Positions 9,914 to 20,900 of a stretch of DNA of 64,000 bases are shown in pieces. Source of the stretch: Dichetophora obliterata (taxonomy: Eukaryota > Arthropoda > Insecta > Diptera > Sciomyzidae); contig OY986436.1 in the NCBI GenBank assembly GCA_963920525.1, positions 89,782,470-89,846,469 on the forward strand. The letters run 5' to 3'. Position numbers and translations under genes: made by a program. Under the pieces are notes generated by a model. That model worked only from the letters and a program-made list of their open reading frames with translations. It did not search any database and was not told the origin of the DNA. Each line of letters opens with the position of its first letter. The stretch's first letter is position 1.

Positions 9914-10925
9914 GATACAATAACTATTAGGTATCATGAGAACGTGTGTCGTTCAAAACTGTTGTGAGCTGTTATGGTGGCGATACCTTAGTGAACGATG
10001 TTTTTCTCTGCATGTGTTTTACTCCAAACGTCAGAAAAATTGTAAATTATTTCATTTACTTATTATTATTATGCAAATATATAAATAATTTAACTGCAAA
10101 TCAAGGCATATTCAACATGGTAGTGTTGTCACAGAGAGGTGGGTACCGTAGCTGTCAAACATAAGAAGAGCATAAAAGACAATAAATAAAAGCTGAGAAA
10201 AAACTGTCAAATGTGTTTATTATGTGTATGCATAGTTTTCAATTTTGTTCGTGCTGAAAGCTTTTTTGTATTTTTAGTGAATTAAATAAATGTTGCAAAA
10301 TATTTTAAACTATTCGCAAGTATTTTAATGGTTTTTCTTTTCGACTCCATTCGCTCCATTTGCCGTGTGTCATCAATTTTTTAAATTTCTACAAAAAATC
10401 TACAAACATGAAAAACGACGCCGGATAGTCTGTTCATTTGTACTGCCCCAGAAAGTGTTCTGCATCCAACAGAATTATTCTTGACAGGGTCTACGCTTCT
10501 GTGCAGTTCAGCATCGTCGATGTTGATGCAGAAACCGGCCGCATGACCGTTGGTTCCATGACCTATGCCATCTGCGGCGAAATCAGACGTATGGGTGAAT
10601 CCTATTATTGCATTGTGCGTTTTGAAAAGAAGGACTGATTAACAAGAACTTCTAAAGTTGTTAACAAAGTTGCCAAAATCAGTTTAAATAAATCAATTTA
10701 AAACACAACATAATTCTATTTATTGACAACTTTTGTTATTTGATTTGCTTTTGTTCGTAACAATTGATTTTGACAGCTCAGGTACCCACAACAAGAGATA
10801 ATTTTATCTACTAACACTACCTTCTTATATATACCTTGCTGCAATTGTTGTTTTGTTTAACATTCGATGGTCGCAGCTCGTGAGAAAAAAGGTAGCTGTC
10901 ATGGCTACCTAATAGTCATTGTATC
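9914..10925. mobile_element. Foldback-like unit enclosing the RpS21 pseudogene
   Basis: Two nested inverted-repeat pairs bracket 10160-10767. The outer pair is GATACAATAACTATTAGGTA at 9914-9933 against 10906-10925 (one mismatch). The inner pair starts GGTAGTGTT (10119-10159 against 10768-10821) and both arms contain GGTACC and AGCTGTCAAA-like pieces. A short hairpin, GGTAGC-TGTCATG-GCTACC, lies at 10891-10909. No target duplication was found, so the true ends are uncertain. Confidence 0.5.
10408..10655 (+). pseudogene. RpS21: Processed pseudogene of ribosomal protein S21 (eS21)
   Basis: From ATG 10408 one frame matches eS21 of the 40S ribosomal subunit over nearly its full ~83 residues. Recognisable parts are [24 protein letters not shown] and [18 protein letters not shown] replaces codon 7, and a small deletion near 10635 shifts the frame so that a TGA follows KKD; the family's C-terminal residues and TAA (10653-10655) survive in another frame. 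Several normally conserved residues have changed (for example HAKDHAS to LDRVYAS). There are no introns, and AATAAA-like sequence follows near 10687, so this is a reverse-transcribed copy of an mRNA. No poly-A tail remains. It is not functional. Confidence 0.9.
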
Positions 10926-11162
10926 AAACAAACAAATAATTCAAAAAATGAAATGACAGCTCATAAAAATATACAGGTACGGCACCTGTGTTTCAAATTT
11001 TTTTAAGGCTATATCACAATTTTATATGGATAGCAAAAATAATCCTATTTGTATTATATATGTGCTTTGCATGTAAAAAAAAACAATCTGGATTATTTTG
11101 AAGCGAATGGAACGCAGCTAATAATATACTTCTAATTCTTCATTGACTTCAAGTTCATAATA

Positions 11163-11651
11163 TTCTTGGGTACATAATTTTAGAGTTAAAACGTTTAAAC
11201 ATCTCTTTTATAGGCTCAAAACTTTCGCAGCATATATTAAAGTTATTAGTTTAAATTGATGTTCTTAAAAGAGCCTGAAGTAGCTCAAATTGCATACTAT
11301 TTCTTTTCTTTGTTTTTATGTGGTTCATAAAAGAAAAAACTATTTCTACACAAGCATTACAAGTGGGTATCAAAAGAATTTTAATTATCATTTTTGAAAG
11401 TTCTTTAAAAAATTTGTTGCCTACTCCATCCTCATACTTGTAAACATTTAACCAGGAATCTGCAATATTTTTAGGATATTGGTATGAAAATAACTATTCC
11501 AATCAACAAATGGCAGTTTATTAGATTGATTTTCATATTTGCTTGCAAAGACTGTCGGATCCCAAAAGTCATTAAAAATTTCAGAAAAAACAGAAAAATT
11601 TGAATGTTCAATAATTGTATTTTTGCGCTCAAAATGAACAAGTTTAAGCAA
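11163..11651 (-). pseudogene. hAT transposase C-terminal relic
   Basis: On the minus strand, one frame runs from 11651 to about 11460 (SEIFNDFWDPTVFASKYE, then LPFVDWNSYF) and a second continues it after a frameshift to about 11250 (WLNVYKYEDGVGNKFFKEL, then LLIPTCNACVEIVFSFMN). The last piece is the hAT C-terminal dimerisation motif, with V-E-x-V-F-S-x-M-N followed by IKTKKRNSM. Further in-frame stops occur before 11163. The catalytic core and BED finger are missing. This is the hAT type that carries a long WxxY-rich region, as in the ZBED/SCAN-like group (inference). Confidence 0.65.
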
Positions 11652-12027
11652 TAACAGCTGTAAAAATTGATTTTATGTTTTATGTTGTGGTAGCACTGTT
11701 GCTCGTCGAATTAAGTGTTAGAGATGGGAAAAATTTTTGCTATGTAAAAAGTGTTGTATAACGCAAAAATGCATTTGATCTTATTTTTAGGGAATCTCGC
11801 CAAAATATCGCCAAAAAAATGTTGAAACCGCCACTTTTCCGTCAACTCACCACATCAAAAATCTTCTCTTTAAATCCACATCAAAAATCTTTAGCGACCA
11901 AAGTGGTCGCTAAAACCGCCAGTTTGGCGAGATATCGCCATATCTAGCAACTCTGGTCTGCATTAGTAATTATGATTTTGTCTTAGTGTTGCCTTATAAA
12001 CTTTGCTGTGTTTTTGAATATTTTAAG
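11652..12027. repeat. Intergenic stretch with a dispersed 73-bp repeat
   Basis: No gene is seen. GCGACCA-AAG-TGGTCGC near 11902-11918 is a perfect 7-bp hairpin, and TCTCGCC/GGCGAGA pairs flank it. Bases 11955-12027 recur at 13609-13681 in the same orientation with about two differences; the first copy is the target of the mariner that follows. Confidence 0.55.
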
Positions 12028-12029
12028 TA

Positions 12030-13281
12030 AAGGGTCCGCCAAATAACATTTTTTTTTGAAAGTTCTATAAAAAAAACTACTGGGTATTTTCTCAAATTTC
12101 TTTTTTTATTTGAAAGTACAATCCTTCCGGTTAATAATGAAAAATAATTTCATTCAAATGGCTGCCTCGGCTGGCCATGCAGTAGCCTACACGATCGGTC
12201 CAATTTTTAAGCACATTATCGATTGTGTGCAGCTGTATTTCACCAATGGCTTCACGAATATTGTCCTTTAAAGCGTCAATTGTCTCTGGCTTGTCGGCGT
12301 AACACTTATCTTTGAGGGCACCCTACAAATAATAGTCCAACGGTGTCAAATCGCAGCTCCGAGGTGGCCAAACGACATTAATGCGATCTTCAAAAACAGG
12401 GCGCAAAACATCCAGTGTAGCTTCGGCTGTGTGGCACGTAGCGCCGTCCTGTTGAAACCAAATGTTGCCAATATCCTCCTATTAAATTTTTGTGAACAAA
12501 AATTTGTTCAACATGGCCCGATAACGATCGCCATTGTCTGTAACAGCCCAATGGCCCAATTATGCCTCTGGACCAAAATCCGCACCAAACAGTGACTCGT
12601 TTTGGGTGCAGCGGCTTTTCAATGTATGCGTGCGGGTTTCCTGTGCCCCAAATGCGACAATTTTGCTTGTTTACATACCCGCCAAGATCAAAATGAGCTT
12701 CATCTGAAAAGATGATTTTTTTGGCAAAATCGGCATCTTCTGTAAGTCGATCGCAGGCCCACTTAGCGAAGGGAAAACGCATTGGATGGTCAGTTGGCTT
12801 CAACTCCTGAACCAATTGGACTTTGTATGGCGTCATACCAAGGTCTTTATGCAAAATTCGTCTCAATGATGTCTCCGAAATGATCAATTGTTGAGAACCA
12901 CGGTGAATTGATGTTGATGGCGCTTCATGCACACTTTCTGCCACAGCAGCAATATTCTCGGGTGTACGTACTGCTTTTGGCTTTTCATGCTTTGGTTTAT
13001 CGATGAGGATGCCAGTTTCTTTCACTTTTTTCACAAGATAACGAACATACGGAGCTGACGGTGCTTCTCTTCTTCCAAAATCCGTACGCAATTTTCGCAC
13101 ACATTCTGCAACATTACCATGATTTTCAAAGTATTGTCGCAATATTTCCCATCGTTGTTCAAGCGTATACACAACCATATTCGTTTAGCGGAAGGATAAA
13201 ACTAATTATCTGTCAAATCAGATATGGGCTAAGTGTTACCATAAGCACTAGTTGAAAAAAAACGTTAATTGGCGGACCCTG
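12030..13281 (-). mobile_element. mariner-family element (IS630-Tc1-mariner)
   Basis: 1252 bp bounded by TA dinucleotides (12028-12029 and 13282-13283). The ends are AAGGGTCCGCCAAATAAC and, in reverse complement, CAGGGTCCGCCAATTAAC, about 28 bp of imperfect TIR. Size and TA target fit mariner. The transposase inside is on the minus strand and broken. Confidence 0.92.
12131..13178 (-). pseudogene. mariner transposase, frameshifted
   Basis: It starts at ATG 13178 (MVVYTLEQRWEIL) with the helix-turn-helix region, then WACDRLTEDADF, IIFSDEAHFDLGG (first catalytic Asp), and YVNKQNCRIWG and VTVWCGFWSRGIIGP blocks. Near 12560 the frame is lost; QQDGAT (second Asp), PPRSCDLTPLDYYL (third Asp position) and a C-terminal CMASRGSHLNEIIFHY segment continue in other frames to TAA at 12131. 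A TAG also interrupts just after DYYL. In this copy 36 residues separate the last two Asp, with an apparent small deletion, so the intact family may have wider spacing such as DD41D (inference). Not functional. Confidence 0.85.
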
Positions 13282-13378
13282 TAGTTTGGTGTAATTATAA
13301 AATAAAAATGCTATCTGAATAAAAAACATGAAAGATATAATCAAAGGTTGAGGGGGTGAAAATTTAAAATTTTTTTCC

Positions 13379-13508
13379 GATTAGCATGAAAATTCTTATA
13401 TAGCAGTAAGGCGGTCCGAGGCAGAACAAAGTCTTCCAGGGAATACTAATATTTTACATATATGTTTTCGCTTCGGTCGGCAGTCCCCTCACTGCTATAC
13501 TTTTTTTT
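13379..13508 (+). repeat. RNA-like dispersed repeat, copy 1
   Basis: 130 bases nearly the same as 24297-24427. Both begin ATTAGCATGAAAATTC and end CACTGCTATAC plus a run of 8 or more T. TATAGCAGT near the start can pair with ACTGCTATA at the end, and GCAGT pairs locally with ACTGC. The T-run is like an RNA polymerase III terminator. I do not recognise the RNA family. It could be a small-RNA retrocopy, a SINE or part of a larger repeat. Confidence 0.45.
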
Positions 13509-13901
13509 AAGCCAACTTTTGGGAAAGCATTTAGTTTTTTAAATTCATTTTACTTTGTTTTCTTCTTGTGTTTAATTACTTTAAAACATAAATTCGCTTA
13601 TCGTCCAAGTCTGCATTAGTAAATATGATTTTGTCTTAATGTTGCCTTATAAACTTTGCTGTGTTTTTGAATATTTTAAGTATAAATAATGATTTAGTTT
13701 GGATTTTAATTTAAAACAATATGCAATTCGTTTTGCTTAAACGCAGAAATTAAGAGAAAGAGTTCTTAACGGTCTCTGATTTTAATACCATTATATCAAA
13801 ATTTTTGCATTTTAAATCCCGGGATTTTCAAAAACCCTTCGGGATTGAAAGCTTTAGTGGAGACGCGTTCCTATGACTTCTTTCTGGACTCATGAAGGCG
13901 T

Positions 13902-14000
13902 ACAGAATGCTCGTAGCTGTAGCTGTGGTTTAAGTTGAACAAACTTTAACTTCAGATACAGCAACAGCCACAGCTACTGCCACAACCGCAGCCATTCTGT
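13902..14000. repeat. Small imperfect palindrome rich in GCTGTGGC
   Basis: ACAGAATG at 13902 is mirrored by CATTCTGT at 14000, and GTAGCTGTAGCTGTGGTT by CAACAGCCACAGCTAC-like sequence. Likely a tiny MITE or a foldback fragment. No target duplication was identified. Confidence 0.4.
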
Positions 14001-14040
14001 TTAGCCAGTAATAAACCAAACTATTGTTTTGACAATGAAA

Positions 14041-14258
14041 AGAAAATTGTGTGAGCACAAACAAGATTTCGTTCCAGCTTACAGTTCTGCATTACAATGT
14101 CATCGCCGACACATTTTTACAAGCGGGAACTCAAACTTTTTGAACAATGAAAATAAAATAATGTGAGTACAAACAAGAAATGAGCACAAAAAAGATTTAG
14201 TTTCCGCTTACAGTTCTGCATTAAAATGTCATCACCGATAAATTTTTATAAGCGGGTA
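14041..14258 (+). repeat. Tandem duplication, about 126-bp period
   Basis: A block containing AGCTTACAGTTCTGCATTAC, ATGTCATCGCCGA and TTTTTACAAGCGGG (14078-14132) is repeated at about 14204-14257 with scattered differences. A preceding AATGAAAA/GTGAGCACAAACAAGA piece is repeated as well. Non-coding. Confidence 0.6.
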
Positions 14259-15271
14259 CACAACATGGCTGTTGTGTTAAATTGGGAGAAGCTATCGCGA
14301 CGAAGAGAGGAAACCTTTGTTTGCAGTTGTAATGTGCTGCTTGTTGAATGTAAGCTTCAAATAAAACACGTGAAATTTGTAATAATTAAAGAAAAGACTT
14401 TTCGAAAACTTAGTAAGCTATGACACTGGAAATAATCATAGGAATTGAATAATCAAAATTATCAAATTGTAGTCAAAGAACTATTATTATTAATATAAAG
14501 AAATATCAAAAAAATAATCGGTATAGCGGTTACCAAGCTTGTCCGGCTTAAAATTTCGTGAGTATCCATTTATATAAAGTATAGATATAGATGTACTATA
14601 TCCCGATAATATTTTCCTTCAGTAATCTATTTTCGTTACATATAAAAAACAAAATTTTTATTTTTTTTTATTTAACACGAATAAAAATTTTTTTAAAGAT
14701 TTATAATTTTCTAAAATCATGTTTTAAAATTATTAGTTTTGTGTTATACATTGTTTCAATAATTTTAGATTAAAGATTTTACTAATGAATTTCTTGACAC
14801 CACATCTAGCAGTACTTTCTTAGCAATACCTATTCACTTTTGCGCGCTTACTTATAATAAGTTTTACATTCATTCTCAACTTTACCGCGGCCGGGCAAAA
14901 TAAAATTTGCAAAAAACCAATAGTTTTCACTCTACACATTTATTTAATCGCTCTACACACTACACATTTATTTAATTTTGCAATATAAATCAGAGCACAA
15001 AAAAATCACCTAAAGTCTTATAAGAATTTTGCAAAAAGCAGTTTACTGTGTACCTGAATGAAAGCCATGCCTGAACAATTGTAATTCGGAATTGTATGAA
15101 CAGATGTTGGAGGCCTCGCAACTATATTGGATTTAACAAATACTTGGTTACGACATGTGTTCATTTACCACTGGGCTGTTTTCAGTATGCTCTATAAATC
15201 GCTTTTTAAAACATACTCAATATGGGAGAGTAAAAATGTGCAAAGCTTCCCGACACCGCAATAGAAACAAT
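14259..15271. other. AT-rich intergenic DNA
   Basis: No gene recognised. Open frames near 14226-14423 and 14591-14773 are of low complexity or resemble nothing I know. Short repeats of CTCTACACA-TTTATTTAA occur near 14930-14975. Confidence 0.4.
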
Positions 15272-15483
15272 CATGGCAAAATTACACAAGGTAGTGTAGG
15301 CGGAGAGCCGGTGACCGAAACTGTTAAAACGAAGTTGACATTTCATACAAAATCTGCAACCAATGAGAATGCAATATGAAAGCAAAAATTGGCAAAAATA
15401 CCAAAATGCTGAGTTTGACAGTTATGGTCACTAAGAAAGAGAGCACATTCAGCCCTAACACTACCTTGTCTAGTTTTACTATG
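15272..15483. mobile_element. hAT-like MITE with perfect 8-bp duplication
   Basis: 212 bp flanked by GAAACAAT at 15264-15271 and 15484-15491. The left end is CATGGCAAAATTACACAAGG and the right end in reverse complement is CATAGTAAAACTAGACAAGG; both continue TAGTGT. 8-bp duplications are characteristic of hAT elements (family knowledge). No coding capacity. Confidence 0.82.
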
Positions 15484-15491
15484 GAAACAAT

Positions 15492-16352
15492 GAGAAAGCC
15501 TATAGCAGAGGAGAAGAGAGATAAAGCTTTATGCTGCTTGTGTGTCTAACAATTTAATGAAGCAATGATTTTTATGTTTAATTTTTTTGCTGCTTTATAA
15601 ATTTACATTTAAGTAACTTTTAAGTGGTTTTAAAAAAATAAAGAATGCAAGATTTTAAGTTAAACATGTAGCTTTATGTTAGTGAAAAAATTACTAAAAT
15701 TTGTTCAGTAGTTTTTAAGTTTAGCGTCGTCGCAGATACGTGAGAAGCCTTTTATAAAATAGTATAGATTACAAATTTTATTTCGTCACTGTCAATAATT
15801 TATTGCATGAGCTACTTTTAACAAAATTTCAGATAGCTTCACTGCTAGGAATAACGGTAAAAAAGTGATGCCTATGTAGTGTTTTCGAAAGTACCAGAGT
15901 TGCAATTTCAAAAAGTATTGCTACTACGAATTTTGTTGCGTTTTAAAAATTGTATGCATTGCTGAACATATCAAAAACCATTGTCCCTTATTAGTTGCAC
16001 GTAGCTGTACATTGTAGGAAAAGGATGAAAACATACATCGTGCCAATTTTTTACATCTCCGCAGCGTTACTATCTTATCTCTCTATTCTTATTGGCTGCA
16101 GATGAAAGAGCTGAAGCTTGTTTTTGACACTAAATAAAAATGCTGTCTGTCATACATTTTTTCTCCAATTTATACTATATGAGTATACACTCACACTTTT
16201 TGCATTTTAGCTTTAGCACTATTTCAACTGCTCTAGTTTCATTGTCAGTGAATAAAAATTGGATAAAACAATGAAGTATCATACGGGCTTTAAGAAGCAC
16301 GACTTGAGATAAATCTTAAATCAAATTAAAAAATTTCAGCTTAAGGGTCATA
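15492..16352. other. Intergenic DNA, nothing recognised
   Basis: AT-rich sequence without a supportable open frame, RNA gene or clear repeat between the two hAT-like MITEs. Confidence 0.4.
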
Positions 16353-16360
16353 GCTCAATC

Positions 16361-16826
16361 CATGGCAGAATAACCAGGTAGATGCAATTCGGAGAGCAAA
16401 AAACGAGAGCTAAACATTGGCGTAGCTATAATGTCACTATTGACAATTTATTTTTATTCGTTCAGCCATATGGATGTATAATTTACTCGTAACCGTATAA
16501 ATAAAGCGAGTACCCAGATTTTTTGTGTGAAAATATAAGAAATATTATTAAAATCATTACAAATTTAATAAAATGAGCTGTGTTTATAGTTATAATACAG
16601 AATTAATTGTATTTTGGCTATAAACAAATCAAATAAAAATTAAATTTTAATAAAATTTTCATTTGACTACTAGTTAGAATGTTCAGTAACCAATTTGTTT
16701 GTGTCGCTATGTACGGCTGCTTTGAATTGACAAAATATATTTTGACATTATAGCTACGCATTTGTTATTGTTTTATTTGTCGTAGAGAGCATGTTTCTAG
16801 TGAGCCTACCTGGTTATTCTGCCATG
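16361..16826. mobile_element. hAT-like MITE with 8-bp duplication GCTCAATC
   Basis: 466 bp flanked by GCTCAATC (16353-16360 and 16827-16834). The TIR is CATGGCAGAATAACCAGGTA on both ends, a perfect match of about 21 bases. The start resembles that of the MITE at 15272, so the two belong to related families. Internal ends carry GCGTAGCTATAATGTC and its mirror. Related arms occur at 31088 and 32243. Confidence 0.87.
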
Positions 16827-16834
16827 GCTCAATC

Positions 16835-17928
16835 CATTATTTTTACATTCTTATAAATGAAATTCCATTATATTGAAACTAGTTTTTTTTTAAATATTGC
16901 TCTAATTTTTACATAAACAGTTTTTTGCCTCTCCTGAAAATTTTTTGTTTTTTGAGTTGTGACAGTTTTGTATTTAGTGTGCGATATTATGAAGTCGCTT
17001 GAATATTTATTTGTAGGAATATATAAAATTTGTTTTGTAGTTTAACAAAGGAAATCAAAGATTTTATTTATTTAGCTGATTCAGATATCTACAAACTCTT
17101 TACATTAAATATTTGCTTACATATTTTTTTTGGCAATCTGAACTTATTTATTTATTTATTTTATATTTATTTATTTATTTGTAATTTCCTACTAATCAAC
17201 AACTTTACATAACTTTGGCAATAACCTCATAAATAATTGGAAGAACAATAAAAAAAAACTTTTAACATACGTACTATAGTACGTATATTAATAAATAGTA
17301 TTAATATAATAAATACAATAAATATTAATAAATAGTTAAACAAAATGAATTAGCCAATAAAGATGTTGATAACTACAATCTGAAGTTCCTAGGGAACGAG
17401 TGTCGAATGCAGCTTCTTGGAAGTAAATAGGATTGAAAATATATTATAAGTAACTTAAATTTAAAATAAAGATACAAATTTTGAGTATAAAAATTAAAAA
17501 TTGGAATGTAAGAAGAAAATAAGGATAAATATTAAGGCGAAATTATTCGATAAAGTAACGGGACTTTTTTCGTTGCCCTAATTGTTTTGAACATTTATTT
17601 TTATGTTTTTTGCTTTAAATATTCTAAGCCATCACAATTTTAGGTAAAGATAAAAAAATTCGCGTCAATATATAATATTTCTTACGTTCGGCAGTTTTGC
17701 CGCGAGATGTGCTCTCTCTGAAAATTTTCAACAAATGGCAAAATGTACTAAGTTGGATGGCCGCGCACGCAAACGGAACTACATGTCGGACGTACTTAGC
17801 AAAAAGTCAAAAATTTTCAACTTCCATCGGTTATGTCCATCCGCCTTGATTTCTTGCACACGAACGATACTACATGTGTGATGACTTGACAGGTCGGACG
17901 GACATGTAGTATCGTTTAAGGGCCCCTT
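16835..17928. other. AT-rich intergenic DNA with a CATGT-palindrome segment
   Basis: No gene. 17740-17925 contains several ACATGT motifs with GTCGGACGGACATGTAGT-type sequence; about 45 bases (17883-17925) recur in reverse orientation near 24228-24275. It may be the remains of a small TIR element. Confidence 0.4.
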
Positions 17929-20900
17929 ATGAATATTTACATTTTTTAGCTAGATTGGTTTTGGTAAATTGAATGAATTACCCAATTTCAATCTTTTAAA
18001 ATAATGAGAACATTTTTATGCCCCCCTTTACCTATAAATTTATTTTAATTCTTGCAGGTAAGAAATTTTTTAATTTTAAGCTACATTTTTTACCAATTTC
18101 CAGGTACTATGAATTCAGCAAATTTTTTTAATTTGAAGCTAAATTTTTACCAATTTCCAGGTACTATGAATTTAGGAATTTTTTTTAATTTAAAGCAACA
18201 GTTTTTAACTAGTTTGGATTTGGTAAATTAAATGAATTTACCAATTTCCAGCTATTTAAATTATGATAATATTTTTATATGACCTTTACCTATAAATTTC
18301 TTTTAGTTCTTGCAGGTACAATGTATTTAAGAAATTTTTTAATTTAAAGCTAAATTTTTTAGCTACATTGCATTTGGTAAATTAAATGAATTTACCAATT
18401 TCCCTCTTTTCAAATTATTATAAATTGATTTAAATGATTTTTAAGCTACATACTATATACACATCTATGAGATGTATATACTTTCTTTATGTAAAAATAT
18501 ATATACAAATTTCTGTCAATTGTTGCAAGTATTTAGAAAATTTTTTTAATTTGAAACAAACTCAGAATATTTACGAAAGTGTTTGAAATATTAAATACCA
18601 TCTAAAAGTTTGAAACATTAAAATTTATGAAAGTATTTTGTTGTGTTTTCAAATCCAAAATATAAAACTAATTGTGTTTATTTAATAATCCAAAAATGGT
18701 ATTAATATTTAAAGATATTTTTTTTTTCATTTTAATTACCTTCTTTAAACAGTAATTGTTGTGGTGACATAAAGTTCCTTGTTTTTTTTTTATTTTGAGA
18801 TTTTATTAAAATTTTGTATAAAATCTATTTGCTGAAGGTATTTAAAAAGTTTTTATTTTTAGCAAACAGATTTTTTAATAAATTAATAAAATTAATCAAT
18901 TAATAAAGGAAGCAATAAATTCATCTTTTTATGAATTATGAATTTATTTATAGATTTTTTAATAAATTAATCAATTAATAAAGAAATCAACAAATTCATC
19001 TTTTATTCATTTTAAAGCAAAATAATGTCTTACATACATATGAATTTATTTTGCAGTTTTGGTTTTGAATTGTTGGTGTTTTAAAACTTACCACATTTTA
19101 TTCTTCTAATTCAATAAAAAATTAAAAAATTTTTAAACTTGCTCTTATTATTTAATATAATATGGTGCTTATTATATGATATGATATCTTAAAACCTAGA
19201 ATGAAATCTTATTACATAATGTAAGGTCCCTTTGCCAAATAAGGCCCAAGCCTTAATAAGGCCCGATTTCTAATACGCACATTTATTGCATTCCCTGCAA
19301 AATGATTTTGTGCACGTTTAAACATGTTCATATCTGCATAACGATGCAAAAAAATTGCTTCGATTGCGCATCTGTGAAGCGAGTGACAGTCGAACGAAGT
19401 CAGCGGTAGCGTCAACAACGTGGTTGATGTAATATTGTGCTCGCAGTAAAAGTCCGTTATTCTACGAATGAACTATTGCCTATGTCCAGCTTTGAATTAA
19501 AAATCAAGAGAGGTATTTTAACGAAAACAAAAAGGTTAATTGATCAAATCTAACTGTGGTGTATTCCGAGAAAAACTTGATTAATGAAATTATATTGAGA
19601 GCGCCTAAAAAGGCCCAAACATTTTTTTTCTTTCCGGCTTTCTTTTTCCGATCTCATGTCCACACCTAAATCTACCTGGCAGAAAAAAACTACGAAAAAG
19701 AAAGCCCTCAACTATAAAGGTCAGCAAATTACCAAAATTTTCTTTAAAAAGCCATTATTTTAATTTTCAAAATGAACTTTTGGCAATAAAAGTATTTTTT
19801 CGAAAAAGTTTTTATAATAAAAAGCTATGAATAGCATTTATGTTTAGTATAAATGTAAACCAACATTTGTAATAACAATATGTGTTCTTATCTTATTATT
19901 TTCTGACTGTTTAGTTATGTTTCTAAAACCGTTATATATTGGGCCTTATTTAGACATGGTGGTCCTAATATGGCAAAAATCAGACCTTTTTAAAACCTTC
20001 TGAGCTGGATATATTTTTTACTTTTTCATGCTTTATTTTTATGTTTTTGAAAAAAGAATTGAATAAACAAAAAAACAAAATTGCAAAAATAAGTTTTAAA
20101 AAACCTGTTTCTCTTCTGTCTGGTAAAACCCGTTAGGTTGGCCTTATTTGGGTAACTTACATTAATAATTTAAAACTAATTGGAAATCTTATTACACAAT
20201 GTTATAATTTAAACCTAAATGAAAATCTTATTACAGAATGTAATAACTTAAAACTAAATTGAAAACTTATTACATAATGTAATAAATTATCAACTAAGGC
20301 AAACACTTTGCATGGATTTAACTAACCTAAGTAATACAATAAAGTAAATATTTACAACTTAAAACTAGAAAAGTAAAAGTATTAAATGTACTTCCAATAT
20401 TTACAATATTTGCATATTTACAGATACGTAAATTACATAAAGTAATTTAATAAACGGTTATTGCAACCACAAAAATTTATGTACAATATTTACATTATAA
20501 AATTTAATTTTTACAATATTTACAGTATATATTTACACAAATGTAATTACAATATTTACAGTATATACAAAAAGCTTTTGTTGGTCCGGGAAAAAAAGAC
20601 AAGTAAGAATTTGTTGTGTTTGAAAGAAGAAAAGAATTTAAAAACCTGAAATAGTAGATAGAAAATTTTGAAAATTATAAATGAGTCTACCGAGCCCAAA
20701 GTTGAAAACGGTCATTTTTATAAAAGAAAAAAGAAGTTTGTAAGCGATGCCATAAGAAAGATTTCGAAATATTATGATCGAATTAGCCTCGCATGGTACA
20801 GCAGCGAATGCAAGTTACATAAGCGGCTAGTATACGGCAAAAAATCATGGTTATGCAAAACGTAGTCATTTTACCAATAACAAAATTTAATACTCGAAAC

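Noticed and set aside
13379..13508. U6 snRNA copy (because of GATTAGCATG)
   Set aside because: Only ten bases match U6; the rest has no U6 features such as ACAGAGA.
19212..19418. A conserved 68-residue protein gene (three copies)
   Set aside because: The copies are conserved because they lie in a shared mobile element; no domain and no sign of selection that I can see by eye.
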